NCBI GenBank assembly: GCA_001466705.2
Contig: LATX02000183.1
Location: 248,001 to 312,000 of the forward strand
Length of the DNA: 64,000 nucleotides
Source: Moniliophthora roreri
Lineage: Eukaryota; Basidiomycota; Agaricomycetes; Agaricales; Marasmiaceae
Reading direction: 5' to 3'
Made by a program: the position numbers and the translations under genes. Position 1 is the first letter of the stretch; the number at the start of each line of letters is the position of its first letter. Below, in pieces: positions 1 through 11,004 of this stretch. The notes under the pieces are model-generated. The model was not told the origin of the DNA. It did not search any database and saw only the letters and a program-made list of their open reading frames with translations.

Positions 1-1596
1 TAGCTGTCACTACCATTGCTGCTCAATCAGCCAATCGTGGACCGATAGTCATCATGATTTCTACTACTGTCGATCAAGCCACCCAGGCACAACGGATGAT
101 TCGGGATTTAGGAGGTCCAATTGGTGTCAGGTCCGCTCTGGGTGTTGGCACGACGACGGCAAGCAGTGACCTGGCGCAGGAATTGCGCCTCTTGCAGCAA
201 AACATGCCGCACATACTTTGTGGCACACCACAGAAACTACATGCGCTTTTCACCACTCCAGGTGGCCTGACTGGCTCAGAGGTCCGATTCCTCGTTCTTG
301 ATGAAGTTGACCAGCTCATTGCCCGTAACCTTCACGAATTCGTATTCAACATCGTGAAGCTCTTGCCTTCACCGCGATCCCGACCTTTGAGCTCAGGTAC
401 CCCTGGCAGTAATGCGACACCTGGATCTACTCCATCTTTGTCACATAACTTCGATGCTAGTAATAATGGCCTAACCTCCCCCTTTATTTCAGGCCGAAGA
501 TTCTCGACTGTCGCTTCATCGGAGTCCAGCGGTACTAGTTCTCCGGGTCCTCAGAACGTCGAGCGCCAAACTGCCCTGTTCTCCAACACCGTTCCTCAAG
601 ATGTCCTCAATCTGGCAACAGCTATCCAATTGCGAGAACCTGTGCGTGTCCTCGTTCGCCGTGACGGGAACGTAACACAAGCAGAGACCACCCAGGGATC
701 TCGTGGACTTCGCCAATTTTACCTATACCTTGCATTCACGGCCGGTGGACGTCCGGATCCTTCGCCTGCTCCACCTGGTGGCGGCTTGGGCATTATCGGA
801 TCAGGGAGGGGTGCTGTGATCAGTGCCGAAAGTGTACAAGCACGAGAGTGGAAACTTGATGCCCTAGCTGATCTTTTCGATGATATTGACGTCGCTCAAG
901 CGATCGTCCATGTCGGAGGAATGACCGCCTTAGACGCGGTTGTGTATAAGCTTGCTAGCAGAGGGCTAGAAGCAGTCCCCTTGGTGAGTTTTCATTGCTC
1001 CATTTTCTTGGAGTATCACCTGACGTTTCTCGGTAGCATGGCGACATGAACGCTGGAACGAAGTTGGCGGCTTTAAATAAATATAGGACCTCTTCTTCTC
1101 TCATTATGAGGCAATCAACCACAAAAGTTTTGGTCGTATATGACGTTCAAGTTAAAGAGCTTTCACATATTCCTCTCGTCATTAATTATGGTGCGGCTCA
1201 TCTTCTCTTGTTTGTAGTATACTAACCGGATATGCAGACTTACCCAAGGCTGTGGAGGAATACGCACACCGGTGAGTAATGTCGTGGCATTTTCCTGTTC
1301 GCTTCTGATTACCGAATGAAACCAGTGTCGCTCCTGCGATTGCTCCGAACAACTATACCCGAGCGGGAGTAGTGATCAACTTTGTGACTGCTACTGGTGG
1401 TGATGTTGAAATGCTGCGCTCTATAGAGTGTTTCTATAAGTAAGTGCATTTTTATGACATATCAACCCACCCGTGACGCTGACGAATAAATCTCTCAGAA
1501 TCAAATGTGTAAGTATCGTCGTCCTCATGCCAGACACTGTATACTGACTCTCGCCTTCAGCCGGAAGTTCCTATGAGTCTACGGGACCTTCTTTAA
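1..1596 (+). CDS. eIF4A-like DEAD-box-fold protein with degenerate catalytic motifs (5' end outside window)
   Basis: The visible 442 residues follow the eIF4A layout to its C-terminus: LVLDEVDQL (motif II), ALFSNTV (motif III), HGDMN, VINYDLP, VVINFV, and a tail ECFYK...PEVPMSLRDLL that matches the eIF4A ending. The exons I read are 1-983, 1037-1190, 1238-1271, 1326-1439, 1499-1508 (only 10 nt) and 1561-1596; the third intron has a perfect TACTAAC branch site. The catalytic motifs are changed: DEVD for DEAD, SNT for SAT, VQVKEL where ARGID is expected, and HRVAPAIAPNNYTRAG where HRIGRGGRFGRKG is expected. Ser/Thr/Pro- and Gly/Pro-rich insertions separate motifs II, III and IV. Family known: RNA helicase of translation initiation. 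Inferred: this copy cannot be a normal ATP-dependent helicase. Motif I lies upstream of the window. An ordinary DEAD-box enzyme is unlikely. Confidence 0.8.
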
Positions 1597-1823
1597 GATG
1601 ATGATGATCTACAACGTCTCGACTGTATCCCTATTGCACATTTCCTCTACCTCAATACCTGTCGATGTTTCTATTTCTTACTATAGCTGCACCGCCCAGT
1701 CCATCGTCTGATACCCATACTGCAAACCTGCCCCCGTTTGTTTCACTACTAAATAGTTCCCTGGTGTTTCAATTCTGCCACTGTATCTTTTGATATTCAT
1801 CTGGATTGTTGTCTAATTCATAG

Positions 1824-4800
1824 TTATTGGACTGTCAATACTCTCAATGTACCATCTTCACTGCAACTGGCAAGTATTTGTGGTTCATTCTCGGTCTGAG
1901 GGCGCCACTTTATCCGGGTAATGTGGGCGTTGTGCGCCTTACTACGCGAAAGAAAAGTTAGCCGAGTAGTAGCGAACCTATATTAGAGAACACCTACACA
2001 GAACCTCTTGCCTCCCATGATGTAATCAAGGTGCTGACATATATCAAAATGTCACCCGTTTCCAGACCGACGGCAAGTAACCGCCTGCAAAAGCTATGAA
2101 TGTCAGAGAAGGGTTGTTCGTATTTCCACTCACTGGTCGCCTACATGAGCCGTAAAGTCGACGGCTGTCGCCGCCTCCGGACACTTGATAGTTGATCGCA
2201 ACGACCACTTTTCGGGAAAGTCCTGTCCCCATATTTTCACCTAGACGAAGTCAGATCATTCGTGATATATCAGTATCATCTTACCGTTTTATCTCGAGAA
2301 GCGGTAGCAAAAACGTCGCCTTCTGGAGACCAAGCACAGTCCCATATTATACGTCCATGTGCCTTTGCTTCAGATGCAACTGAAGCGTAACCTGTACACA
2401 GGTCACTCAGTCTAGGTTAAATGCTCAGTATAGACTAATCAGACCTTGGTCAGCTTGATGCTTGAATATCCTCCACGAACGATCTCTTGATACGGAGAGA
2501 ACATATTCATCGTTAGGACTGAAAGCTATTCTGGTTACGGTTAGCGAATGGCCAGGTAAAGGTGCGCCAAAAGGCCGCCAGGATGTCGTCTCGTTGACTC
2601 TCACGACGGCGTGTTCAGGAGATGTAGCTCTGCAAGCCGTGGCGACGTACTTCCGAGACGTGGAAACAGCAATAGTACTGGACTTTGGTAGCATCAGTAG
2701 CAGGGACATATTAAAAGTACGCAATGGATCAACTTACTTCGTAACCGTGGCCAAATACTTTCTCAGTTTCAGGCCATAATGTTATAGCTGCCAGCTCTCC
2801 TTCGAACGGCCGCCTTGATGAAGCCACAGGTGTAGGAGCTGAATCTATCTGTAATTTAGCCTGGGTAAATTGGGGACAAGTGGCTTCTTACTTTCGGTAG
2901 CTTTATTTGACAGGCCCAGCGGTGGAACACTCGCAGCAACTGGTCTCGTTTCCTGACGAGGCTGCACTTCAGTAGGTTGTGGTACCACAAGAAATATGGC
3001 GCACCCCGTCCTTGTGAACTTGCGCTACACCTAGAGTCTCAACCAAGTCGACAAACCGTTGGGGTGCTTCAAACACTCGAGTAACCTTTTCGTCTGCACA
3101 ACTTGCAAACTTGAGGTTGTCAAGAAAAGCTACTCCTATCAGGTCATATCCATGAACTTGCGGCCGAGCTAGTTCATGCCAAGTCGTCGACGATCCAGGT
3201 CGTATGATTGGGCTATGGACCCTCGTAGTTTGATCCAAACTGGAAACCATTTAGCTCATCTGCTAATAAAACAGCTCAACGGGCTTACCTAACCGAAATC
3301 ACATATGCACCATTAGGACTCCAATCCAAATCCTTTACGTGTCCGCTGTGGCCACCAATGGCTCCAACCTCCTCCCAGGTATCCTCATCCACATTCACAC
3401 ATAGCCATCTCCGCCAGCCACCCGACCAGCCCCAAGCCATTACTTCTTTCCCGTTTTCTTTCCACAGCCCGCCGACAAAGCCTCCCAGTCGTTGACCTCC
3501 AACATCACCGAATCTCTGTCGATTGATCCAGATCGATGCCGACGTGTCACCAGAATGGGTAATAACGGCTGAGGGAGACCAGATTATCACTGAAGAGTCC
3601 GTGGATGTCGAGAGTAATGCGGGAGTAGAGGTGTCTTTAATGGGCTGCCACGAGATGGAAGTAACGCCAGCTTCATGTCCGATGAGAAGCGCGTCGAATG
3701 TGATGGAATACAGTGAACTATTGGATATAAGAGTCAATCTTGTGTCAGAATCCTTTTGAAATATTTTGGCGCGTACCTTCCTTGACTGCCTTTCACAGAC
3801 AATATATGACGCTTCAGAGAGACCTGTCTTCCACCTTCTTCAGTGTCTGTAAAATCGCCAAGCGACTCTTCGAATGCGTCGAGAAGCTCGTCATTTAGTG
3901 ACCCTGAATCATCAGATCGTGCATCCATTTTGTACAGCTCGATATTCCAGAGGCGAATAGCTCCGTCTTGAGATGCGGAGGCTAGAACCAGCGTGGCTCC
4001 GGACGAGACAGGTGAGAAAGAGAGGCCTTTTATCCAGTCATCGTGCCCCGTCAAGGAAACGGCTCGTACAAACTGGAGAGTATCAGTTGGCATGTCCAAT
4101 TTTGGGGATCAAGTTGGCTTACATTCTCATCTGTACGCGTCCATATGTGTACATTCCGATCCGTCAGTCCCATTGCCAGAATTGTACCTGACAAAATCAG
4201 GAATCAGCAGACTGTGCTTCCATAAGGGTTGATTATACCAACTCTGAGATTCTGGAAGGTAGGACATTGCTAGAGAAAGCGGATATTTTCCCGAAAGTGG
4301 GATCTTTTGCAACTCTTTCACTTGGGAGTCACCTTGTCCGTAAAATATTAATTCATCGACTGTAGTTGAACGCAATCTGGATCTGAACATGCCTAATTTC
4401 CATATCTTCACAGAACTATCGGAAGAGCCAGTTACTAGATAATCGTCCTTGACGCACAATGCGGAAATGGGTTTCCCGTGAGCTTGAAATTTGCTGGATT
4501 TCCACTGCGTGGCATGGCAAATGAGTATATATACATTGCAGAGGATGCACACAGAACTACGCATGCCTGCGATCCTCCTCCTTCTTTTTCTTTCCTCCAG
4601 TAATGCACTACACCTCTGTCATCCGCACTGACGAAACTCGCAGGGGAAAGTGAACGAATGCAAGTTACAACGCCTTCATGCCCGTAAATTGTTTCTGTGA
4701 TTCCAGTTTCTTCATCAGACTAGGAATAGGTCGTCAGGATTATACAAAGGCGGTAGGTTAATGCGACTATGACCTACTGCATCCCAAAGACATACTTGAC

Positions 4801-4897
4801 TCGCCGATCCGAAAAGTACAGTCGAGTCAGACGCGATATCAGCAACGTGTGGATGGCGGTTCGTAGAAGCGGTGATGTAGTTGGTTGACAATTCCAT
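1824..4897 (-). CDS. ELP2: Elongator complex protein 2 (WD40 repeats)
   Basis: Elp2 is the double WD40-propeller scaffold of Elongator, which modifies wobble uridines of tRNA. Protein order read on the minus strand: MELSTNYITASTNRHPHV (start 4897), then repeats such as YLVTGSSDSSVKIWKL, GHDDWIKGLSFSP, LIGHEAGVTSISW, GHSGHVKDLDWSPNGAYV, the Elp2-type block ARPQVHGYDLIGVAFL, GHSLTVTRIAFSPNDEYV, DCAWSPEGDVFATASRD, LLAVGLETGDILIYV, and the end IKWRPQ...LASCSEDGTLRVLTVQ. The gene is split by about nine short introns. The nearest in-frame ATG upstream (4984) is less likely, because family proteins start close to the chosen Met. It is head-to-head with the phosphopantetheinyl transferase, 187 bp between the start codons. 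Confidence 0.9.
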
Positions 4898-5084
4898 TGA
4901 GGAGGTCCGTTCCAAGTAGTCAGAGTCGCGTTCCGTGCTCAGGATGATAGTAGTGATGATGGAGAGCGGAAGAAAATTATTCAAGTATCTGTATATCTAT
5001 ATCGCCGAAATCGACGCGATCACGGCTTCTCGTTATCCCCCTTCTTCTCTCTCACACTCACCTCTGCCACTCGATGGAAAACGC

Positions 5085-5546
5085 ATGGGAATTCTAGGCA
5101 TAGGTGTCGATGTTGTCCACATTCCGAGGATACAGGCCGTCTTGCGACGTTGGGGTCCCGATAAGTTTGCATCTCGAATTCTTAGTCAAAGGGAGATGAG
5201 GGAATGGCAGTTTGAGCTTGCGCGTTCAGAAGCGCATGATACCATTCAAAATGCGAGGTTTTTGGCTGTTCGGTGTGTTTTCTGCTTTATGTGGGCTCAT
5301 TGCACCTCTGACCCCTGACGCAGGTGGGCTCTTAAAGAAGCAGCATATAAAGCTCTCTATCCCATCGTCAAACCAACTTGGAAGGAGCTCACATATCAGG
5401 GCAAGTCCAAGACTGGGTTGAAACCTTTATTGCAGTACCATCCTCTCGTCGACCGTCAGCCTATACCTACTGTCACATTGCATTGCTCAGTAAGCCACGA
5501 CGGAGACTACGTACTCGCGTCTGTTCTTGCTGAAGAGAGGGAGTAG
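5085..5546 (+). CDS. PPT2: Phosphopantetheinyl transferase, holo-ACP synthase type (mitochondrial PPT2-like)
   Basis: Transfers the 4'-phosphopantetheine arm of CoA to acyl carrier protein; the short stand-alone AcpS form in fungi serves mitochondrial ACP. Exons 5085-5272 and 5324-5546 give 136 residues. The N-terminal motif GIGVDVVHIPRIQ contains the Mg-binding Asp, the second exon begins with the conserved WALKEAAYKALYP (expected (W/F)xxKEAxxKA), and VSVSHDGDYVLASVL closes the fold. All the family signatures are present. I chose the Met just before GILGIGVD; an upstream ATG at 5074 is out of frame. The stop lies 42 bp from the IBA57 stop on the other strand. Confidence 0.88.
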
Positions 5547-5588
5547 AGGCGTACACATATATTTCCTCGCTAGATACTCTAAAATACA

Positions 5589-6883
5589 TTATTCCTGGCC
5601 TGGCCACCATTCGGGCCACCATGGTTCAACCGAGAGACTTCCTGTGCTCCCTTCACACCGAAGTTCTAGTTGTTTTTTCTCTACCCCTTCTACGTGCTCC
5701 AAGCGTAACAGTGCCAATGCGAAACCTTGACTCAAAGAGAGTAATTTCCCGTTTCCCCGAGGCCGTGGAATTTTGTCTTCCGAGGAAAGGACAGAGGCTT
5801 TGATATCGAGACCAGACTCCAAAGAGTTGCCGGAAATCCTGTTGTCATTAGAACATGCAATGCGACGAGGGTAGATTAACGCACCCTTGGAGGCTAACTG
5901 GGAGGATACGTTTCCGCACAGCACCGGTGTGGTATGTTCTCACTGTGAGTTCTTGCCCGACATAGCATCCTTTCCTAAAATCCACTGTCCTGATGTTTAG
6001 CGTAGGTGACATGGTGGTGTGAACAGATGAGACTGACATGCGCCCATGACATCGAGGTTTGACTCCATTGGGAAAGCCGCGGTAGGAGATATATCGTCGA
6101 TGCCTTCAGGTACTCCATGTGCAATGCGATGTAGCGTGTATCCTTCCGACGAAACCTCATCATGCGTGGATGTAATGCTTGCTATATAGAAACAAGTTGG
6201 AAACGCGGGAATTGACCCTTAGAAGCGCAAATACTTACGTCTGTCCCCCTTCCTCACCAAATACCTAATACCCATCCCGGGCGCACGTCTATCCATAAGC
6301 ACTCTATCCTCTGTCCCCCAAGGCCATTGTTCAGCCGCATTCGGCCAAATCGGCTCTATAGCACCGCTGTTTGCAAATTGCCAAGTTCTGATAGACCCTT
6401 CCAAGGAACCATACGCATCCCATGCAGCCCAACTGTCGTATTCAGATGTAGCATCGCGTATTTTCACTTTTGAGCGTAGAACGAAACGCTTGAGTAAGTC
6501 GTGGAGGGGCGTAGCTTCGGATGGACGTGAATCGTACTCTATGAGGTAGCCGGGGCGGCCATTTATATCTCGGTCTGCAAAGACAAGGAGGTCATAGAGT
6601 ACTCTGCCCTGTAAAAGAAAGTGTTAGAGCTGGGGGAAAAAAAAAAAAACTCGAAAGAATCAGGACGTACTTGAGCATTGAGGATTGCGGAGAAGAATGG
6701 ACGCTTTGGTGCGTCTGGGACGGCAGATGCAAGCATGCCATTTAGAAATTCTCCAGCCTGAGAACCAGTTATTGACAGTACTGCTTTGTGAGGTAGCTGA
6801 GCTATGGAAGGACTTTTGACTAAGAGGCTTCGAAGAGATGAAGGTATGCGGTTGAGAGGCATTCTTCCGAGGACGGATTCCAT
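5589..6883 (-). CDS. IBA57: Mitochondrial Fe-S assembly factor IBA57 (GcvT-like)
   Basis: IBA57 works with ISCA proteins in making [4Fe-4S] clusters in the mitochondrial matrix. Seen: an N-terminal domain starting [20 protein letters not shown], then a GcvT-like fold with GRVLYD-type and LRSKVKIRD segments, and the diagnostic signature [17 protein letters not shown] carrying the conserved Cys. The last exon ends in [15 protein letters not shown] intron of about 50 nt splits the sequence shortly after [10 protein letters not shown]. The start is uncertain: Met at 6883 or Met8 at 6862 ([17 protein letters not shown]), which looks more like a matrix-targeting peptide. It is divergent from PET191 with only 27 bp between the start codons if 6883 is used. 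Confidence 0.88.
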
Positions 6884-6910
6884 AAGCAGGCAAGTTGAAC
6901 GAAAACTGCC

Positions 6911-7258
6911 ATGTCCTCATCGTGTCAAGGGCTTTTGGCAGCACTGAAGGACTGCATTATGCATTCTGACTGCGTCATGAAGCAGGGAAATCTTCCGTCT
7001 GTATGCCTGAAAGAACATGTAGACGAGTTACCGGAGCAATGCCAATCTTTGCGAAAGGCGACATTTGAATGTAAACGCGGAATGGTGGGTCGACTTTTGC
7101 TTGGAATTCTCATGCTCTCTGCTCATACTCTTACTGACTCTATGTGCTTCTAGTTGGATATGAGGAAGAGATTCCGAGGAAATATTATTGGGTCGCAGTT
7201 TGAATACGATACTGCACCCACAGACGATTCTCATGTACCCTCGCGCCCTGGATCATGA
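6911..7258 (+). CDS. PET191: Cytochrome c oxidase assembly factor PET191 (COA5)
   Basis: Small intermembrane-space twin-CX9C-type protein needed for complex IV assembly. Exons 6911-7084 and 7154-7258 give 92 residues. Seen: MSSSCQGLLAALKDCIMHSD, spaced Cys pairs through LPEQCQSLRKATFECKRGM, and immediately after the intron LDMRKRFRGN, the hallmark end of the family. The length agrees with known Pet191 proteins. The gene shares a very short divergent upstream region with IBA57, another mitochondrial gene, so the two are likely driven from one bidirectional promoter. Confidence 0.92.
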
Positions 7259-7493
7259 TGCTGTACAGACACACCGACATGTACATCTTGGAATAGGGAG
7301 AATGGGGGAGACCGTCAAGGAAATATCAGTCTTTAATGAGGACGCATCAAATATAGTAGACATATCAGACGTTGAATGTATCAACTCTAGCTCAAGTGTG
7401 TAGACTCCTGGCAGACTCTAATAGGCTACTCTAATAGGCTTCATGTCATATCAGAGTCCATGCGGGCGCTAAACAACTTGCTTCCTGTTTACC

Positions 7494-8691
7494 ATGATCC
7501 ATCGACGTTTTCTTCAATGTCGAGGTCGAGCTCTTCACATTCATCATGGTCCAGTCACTTCAACTAGTCTCGTTCCTTTACCGCACCGTGAAGCACATAG
7601 TATGTCGGATCCAACTCCGTCACACTCTGTCAACCTCGCACACCCGATGGATCCTTCCGCTCACTCTTCTGATGCCAGCGACTCTCCACCTCCCCAACCT
7701 CCACCTCCACCAACACAGAACAATGTCTTCGAGGATCACAAGGAATCTGACTCGTCCTCAGATCAAGTAACCACTTCAAACTTACCCACCACCATACCCC
7801 CACATGGATCACCATCCTACTCGAGACCACCATTTCACACACATTCCTTTTATAAGGCATTAGCACAGACATTACCCGAACCAGTAGCTCTTAATTTAAT
7901 GCGTGCTTCTCGTGCTCTTTTAGTAGATCGCATCGGACGAGTACGACGAGAAGGCCTTACAGTAAAGGATCTCGACAACGTGCGTGATTCTCTCCACTAC
8001 TACCACCGTTGGCTACTGACTGCGTGCTCGACAATCTCCCAGCAAGCTTATCTCTTCCGAGCAGCTCTTTCGGAACTCAGAGCTGAACAGACCCTGACCA
8101 CAAAGAATGACTCTGCTGCCGTCCGAACAGCGACAACAGCACTTCGGCGGGACCTTGATCGTTTAGACCAGAAGATGAAGGAAGATATTGCTACATTGAA
8201 ACACGAGTGAGTGCTTGTGCCAGTCTATCTCAAAGCCCCGACTACATCAACTCGATTCAGAATACAAATGGAACTGGACAGTCGGAAGAACGAAGCCAAG
8301 GACGAATTCAAGCGACAAGATATTTCCATTGAAGTAATTAGGCCCTTGTTTCTTTCTTTTGTTCCGTCTGCGCTAAGCTAGCTCTTGCAGGAAATACTGA
8401 ACAAGTCAATAGTCAGCGTCAGCGATCTGCGCACAGAACTGGAGAGCGTCAAGTGGGATAACATGAGGCGCGCCGTTCGTACGTTCTTCCTGTCTCTGGA
8501 ATCAATAACATGTCCCTCACAAACGTTATCCAGTGGGGTTGTTCGCTTTCGCAACCATGATCATCGTCGCTGTCGAACTTCGGCCCAAACCTCCACCCCC
8601 ACCTCCACCCGTTGTTCCGAGTCCCTTGAAACCTAAAGACCTAGCCATGCCTCCCGCTGAAGGTTTGGAGAAGATGGAATGGGTCACCTAG
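7494..8691 (+). CDS. Mitochondrial coiled-coil protein, CCDC90/FMP32/MCUR1-like (DUF1640)
   Basis: The protein has an Arg/His-rich N-terminus, a Pro/Ser-rich linker, then the family start [17 protein letters not shown], a heptad-rich coiled coil ([30 protein letters not shown]), and near the C-terminus a single membrane segment ([16 protein letters not shown]) followed by a Pro-rich tail [10 protein letters not shown]. Exons end at 8208 and continue after introns near 8209-8262, 8334-8390 and 8478-8533. Family known: inner-membrane coiled-coil proteins, linked in animals to the calcium uniporter and in yeast to complex IV assembly. The start could also be Met at 7597 (MSDPTPSH). The function here is inferred from the family only. 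Confidence 0.75.
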
Positions 8692-8828
8692 ATGCGCTCG
8701 ATACTATTTAATCAATGGTCGTGTGAAGCCAGAAGAGGTAAACCATAGATTCAGGTATCTACACATCGCTAATCATACATGTATCATCAACCAACTGTAT
8801 CCTATAATACCGAACCCATGAATTCCTT

Positions 8829-9377
8829 CTATGATTCTACTTTGAGTTTGTTCATATCCGATGCTAGTGCATCTTCTGTACTCGGCTGATCTTCTGAATT
8901 TGTCGTGGCGGAAGGGGCATCCTCCTCCTTTGACTCCTCCGACTTCTTCACCACCGGCGCAGGCTCGTCATCATCATCCTCCCAACTATCCTTAATTGCA
9001 GCCTTCTTCTCATCCCTCTTCTCCTTCCGCTTCGCGTTCTTTTTTGCACTCTTGCTTAGCGGCTTATTACTACCCTCGGACGCAGTGGGAGGCACCCATC
9101 CAACAATATGTCCCTTTGGTAAAGCGTTGGCATCCATCTGAGCCTGTCGAGTACCACGGAACCGTTTCACGTCTTCTTGAGGTGTGAAACCGGGGCGGAT
9201 TTTGATTTCTTTACGAACACTGCAATACATCAGCCAAACGTCTGCGGAACGAGTAGGACAGGACAGGGCATACGATCCATCTGGTCTCTTGGACTCTGGT
9301 ACAACACGATCAAGCGTCTGCGGGTCAACAATAATACCAGCAGCAGTTTTGGATGGGTTTATAGGTGGTCGAGACAT
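8829..9377 (-). CDS. Partner of Y14 and Mago (PYM), exon-junction-complex recycling factor
   Basis: PYM binds the Mago-Y14 dimer and ribosomes and removes exon junction complexes in the cytoplasm. Exons 9274-9377 and 8829-9219 give 164 residues. The conserved N-terminal Mago-binding block is seen once the intron is removed: [25 protein letters not shown] joined to [18 protein letters not shown] Lys/Glu-rich helix ([16 protein letters not shown]) and an acidic, disordered tail follow. The 54-nt intron 9220-9273 (GTATGC...TTGCAG) is in frame and stop-free, so the unspliced reading also looks open. Divergent from GPN3 by 115 bp. Confidence 0.9.
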   Translation of the reverse strand: MSRPPINPSKTAAGIIVDPQTLDRVVPESKRPDGSYALSCPTRSADVWLMYCSVRKEIKIRPGFTPQEDVKRFRGTRQAQMDANALPKGHIVGWVPPTASEGSNKPLSKSAKKNAKRKEKRDEKKAAIKDSWEDDDDEPAPVVKKSEESKEEDAPSATTNSEDQPSTEDALASDMNKLKVES

Positions 9378-9492
9378 GTTTACTGTGTTGGAACAAATCG
9401 AAGAACGAAGAAATCAAGTCGAGGTTTACTGGCGAGTCAATCTGATTATCTCATCCCGTTGCAGGTCTTTCCTTTGCTTCCAGGATCCAGAC

Positions 9493-10725
9493 ATGCGATA
9501 CGCAGTTCTCGTAACCGGCCCAGCCGGTTCAGGAAAATCCACCTTTTCAACGTCGTTCTTAACGCATTTAACGACACTAAAACGGAGGGGACATCTGGTC
9601 AACCTTGACCCAGCGGCTGATCCAGGGAGTTTTGAGTACGAGCCTGCGATTGATATCAAGGACCTTATTAGCTTGCAGGATGTAATGAGTGAGCTGGGAT
9701 ATGGACCTAATGGGGGCCTGGTTTATTGCTTTGAGTGAGTGAGTGGTTCTGGTTCTGATTTGGTCGAGTGGGAGGGAAGGAATACTTATTTGCGCGTCCG
9801 AAAGGTATCTCTTGGAGAATATGGATTGGCTAGAAGAGGAACTGGGAGGGTATGAAGATGATTATCTTATTATTGATTGTCCAGGTGTGCATAACAGTTC
9901 AAGTAACGTTTTTCCTTGCTGTACTCATTAAGCCTGGCTGGCAGGTCAAATTGAGCTCTACTCGCATCATCCTTTCCTTCCCAAACTTGTTCAGAATCTC
10001 CAGAGATTAGGGATAAGGACGTGTGCTGTCTACCTCGTTGAATCGCAGTTTATGGAAGACAAGTACAAGTTCTTTAGGTGAGAAGCGTAGTACCGGCATG
10101 AGACCTTCATTTCATGTTGATGCTTCAACCCGGTAGTGGCGTACTATCAGCAATGTCAGCAATGGTCAATCTGGAAGTACCATGGATAAATATCATGTCC
10201 AAGATGGACCTTGTGACGCCCAATCCAGAAGATCCCTCGGGTGGTGCTAGGAACGGCCTCCGACGGAAAAGAAACATTGCTAGGTACGACAACATATTTT
10301 CGCCTTTTCTTGCAAAGCGACCGATTTGAATCTCATAGATACCTCGACCCTGATCCACTGCTACTAGCCATACCTAGAGGCGAAAAGGCTGAACCAGGAA
10401 ATCCAAAGTTTCATTCTCTCAATCAAGCTATCGTTCAGCTGGTACGTCTCAAAGGTTCCTTTACACGGTCGAGTCTTTCATAACGCCGCATGTCAGATCG
10501 AAGATCATCCATTGGTCTCCTTCCTCCCACTCGATCTGACTTCGACCGATTCCCTCGAAACGGTAGTCAGCCATATTGATTACACGATGCAATACGGCGA
10601 GGATGAAGAACCCAAAGAGGTGAGTGTATTGTCGCGTAATCCCCTCGTGGCGATAAACCTCTTATCGTTTTCTCCTCTTTCAGCCAAAAGATCTGGACGA
10701 AGGAGATTTCCAGGACTTGGAGTAG
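9493..10725 (+). CDS. GPN3: GPN-loop GTPase 3
   Basis: GPN GTPases help assemble and import RNA polymerase II. Seen: P-loop GPAGSGKST at the very N-terminus ([19 protein letters not shown]), [28 protein letters not shown] with the diagnostic Gly-Pro-Asn loop, [15 protein letters not shown] (G3), [10 protein letters not shown] (NKxD-like G4), and LQHIDY-type [19 protein letters not shown] before an acidic end EGDFQDLE. About six introns of 50-60 nt interrupt it; the first joins CFE to [13 protein letters not shown]. Met at 9493 matches the family start; the open frame extends upstream but has no similarity there. Confidence 0.93.
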
Positions 10726-10909
10726 AAAAAGTAGAAATGCGGCAACGTGTATCATCACAGGGTACAACTTTGTATCTCCACTCTTGACGCGTTGTGGTAG
10801 CTGTAGCTGTCGATCTTGTGCTGTATTAATCGATGTCCACTCTTCTTTTCTTCAAAATCGGGTCGTATACGTGGATGGTGGGGCTCATTTTAGGATAGAT
10901 GACGCGAAG

Positions 10910-10917
10910 TATAAAAA
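10910..10917 (+). promoter_or_regulatory. TATA-like box upstream of His-rich gene
   Basis: TATAAAAA lies 88 bp before the ATG at 11005, followed by a pyrimidine-rich stretch. This spacing is within what is usual for fungal core promoters, but no transcription start can be seen. Confidence 0.4.
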
Positions 10918-11004
10918 GTACTCCAATGACATCTCAGCGGTGCCTGTTCACTATCTACGTCTTTTGATATCTAACCTCAACCACCGCCGCTGCCAGCGAT
11001 ACCA

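Noticed and set aside
8905..9141. Plus-strand Ser/Phe-rich frame resembling a membrane protein
   Set aside because: Antisense of the Lys/Glu-rich tail of PYM; composition is explained by that.
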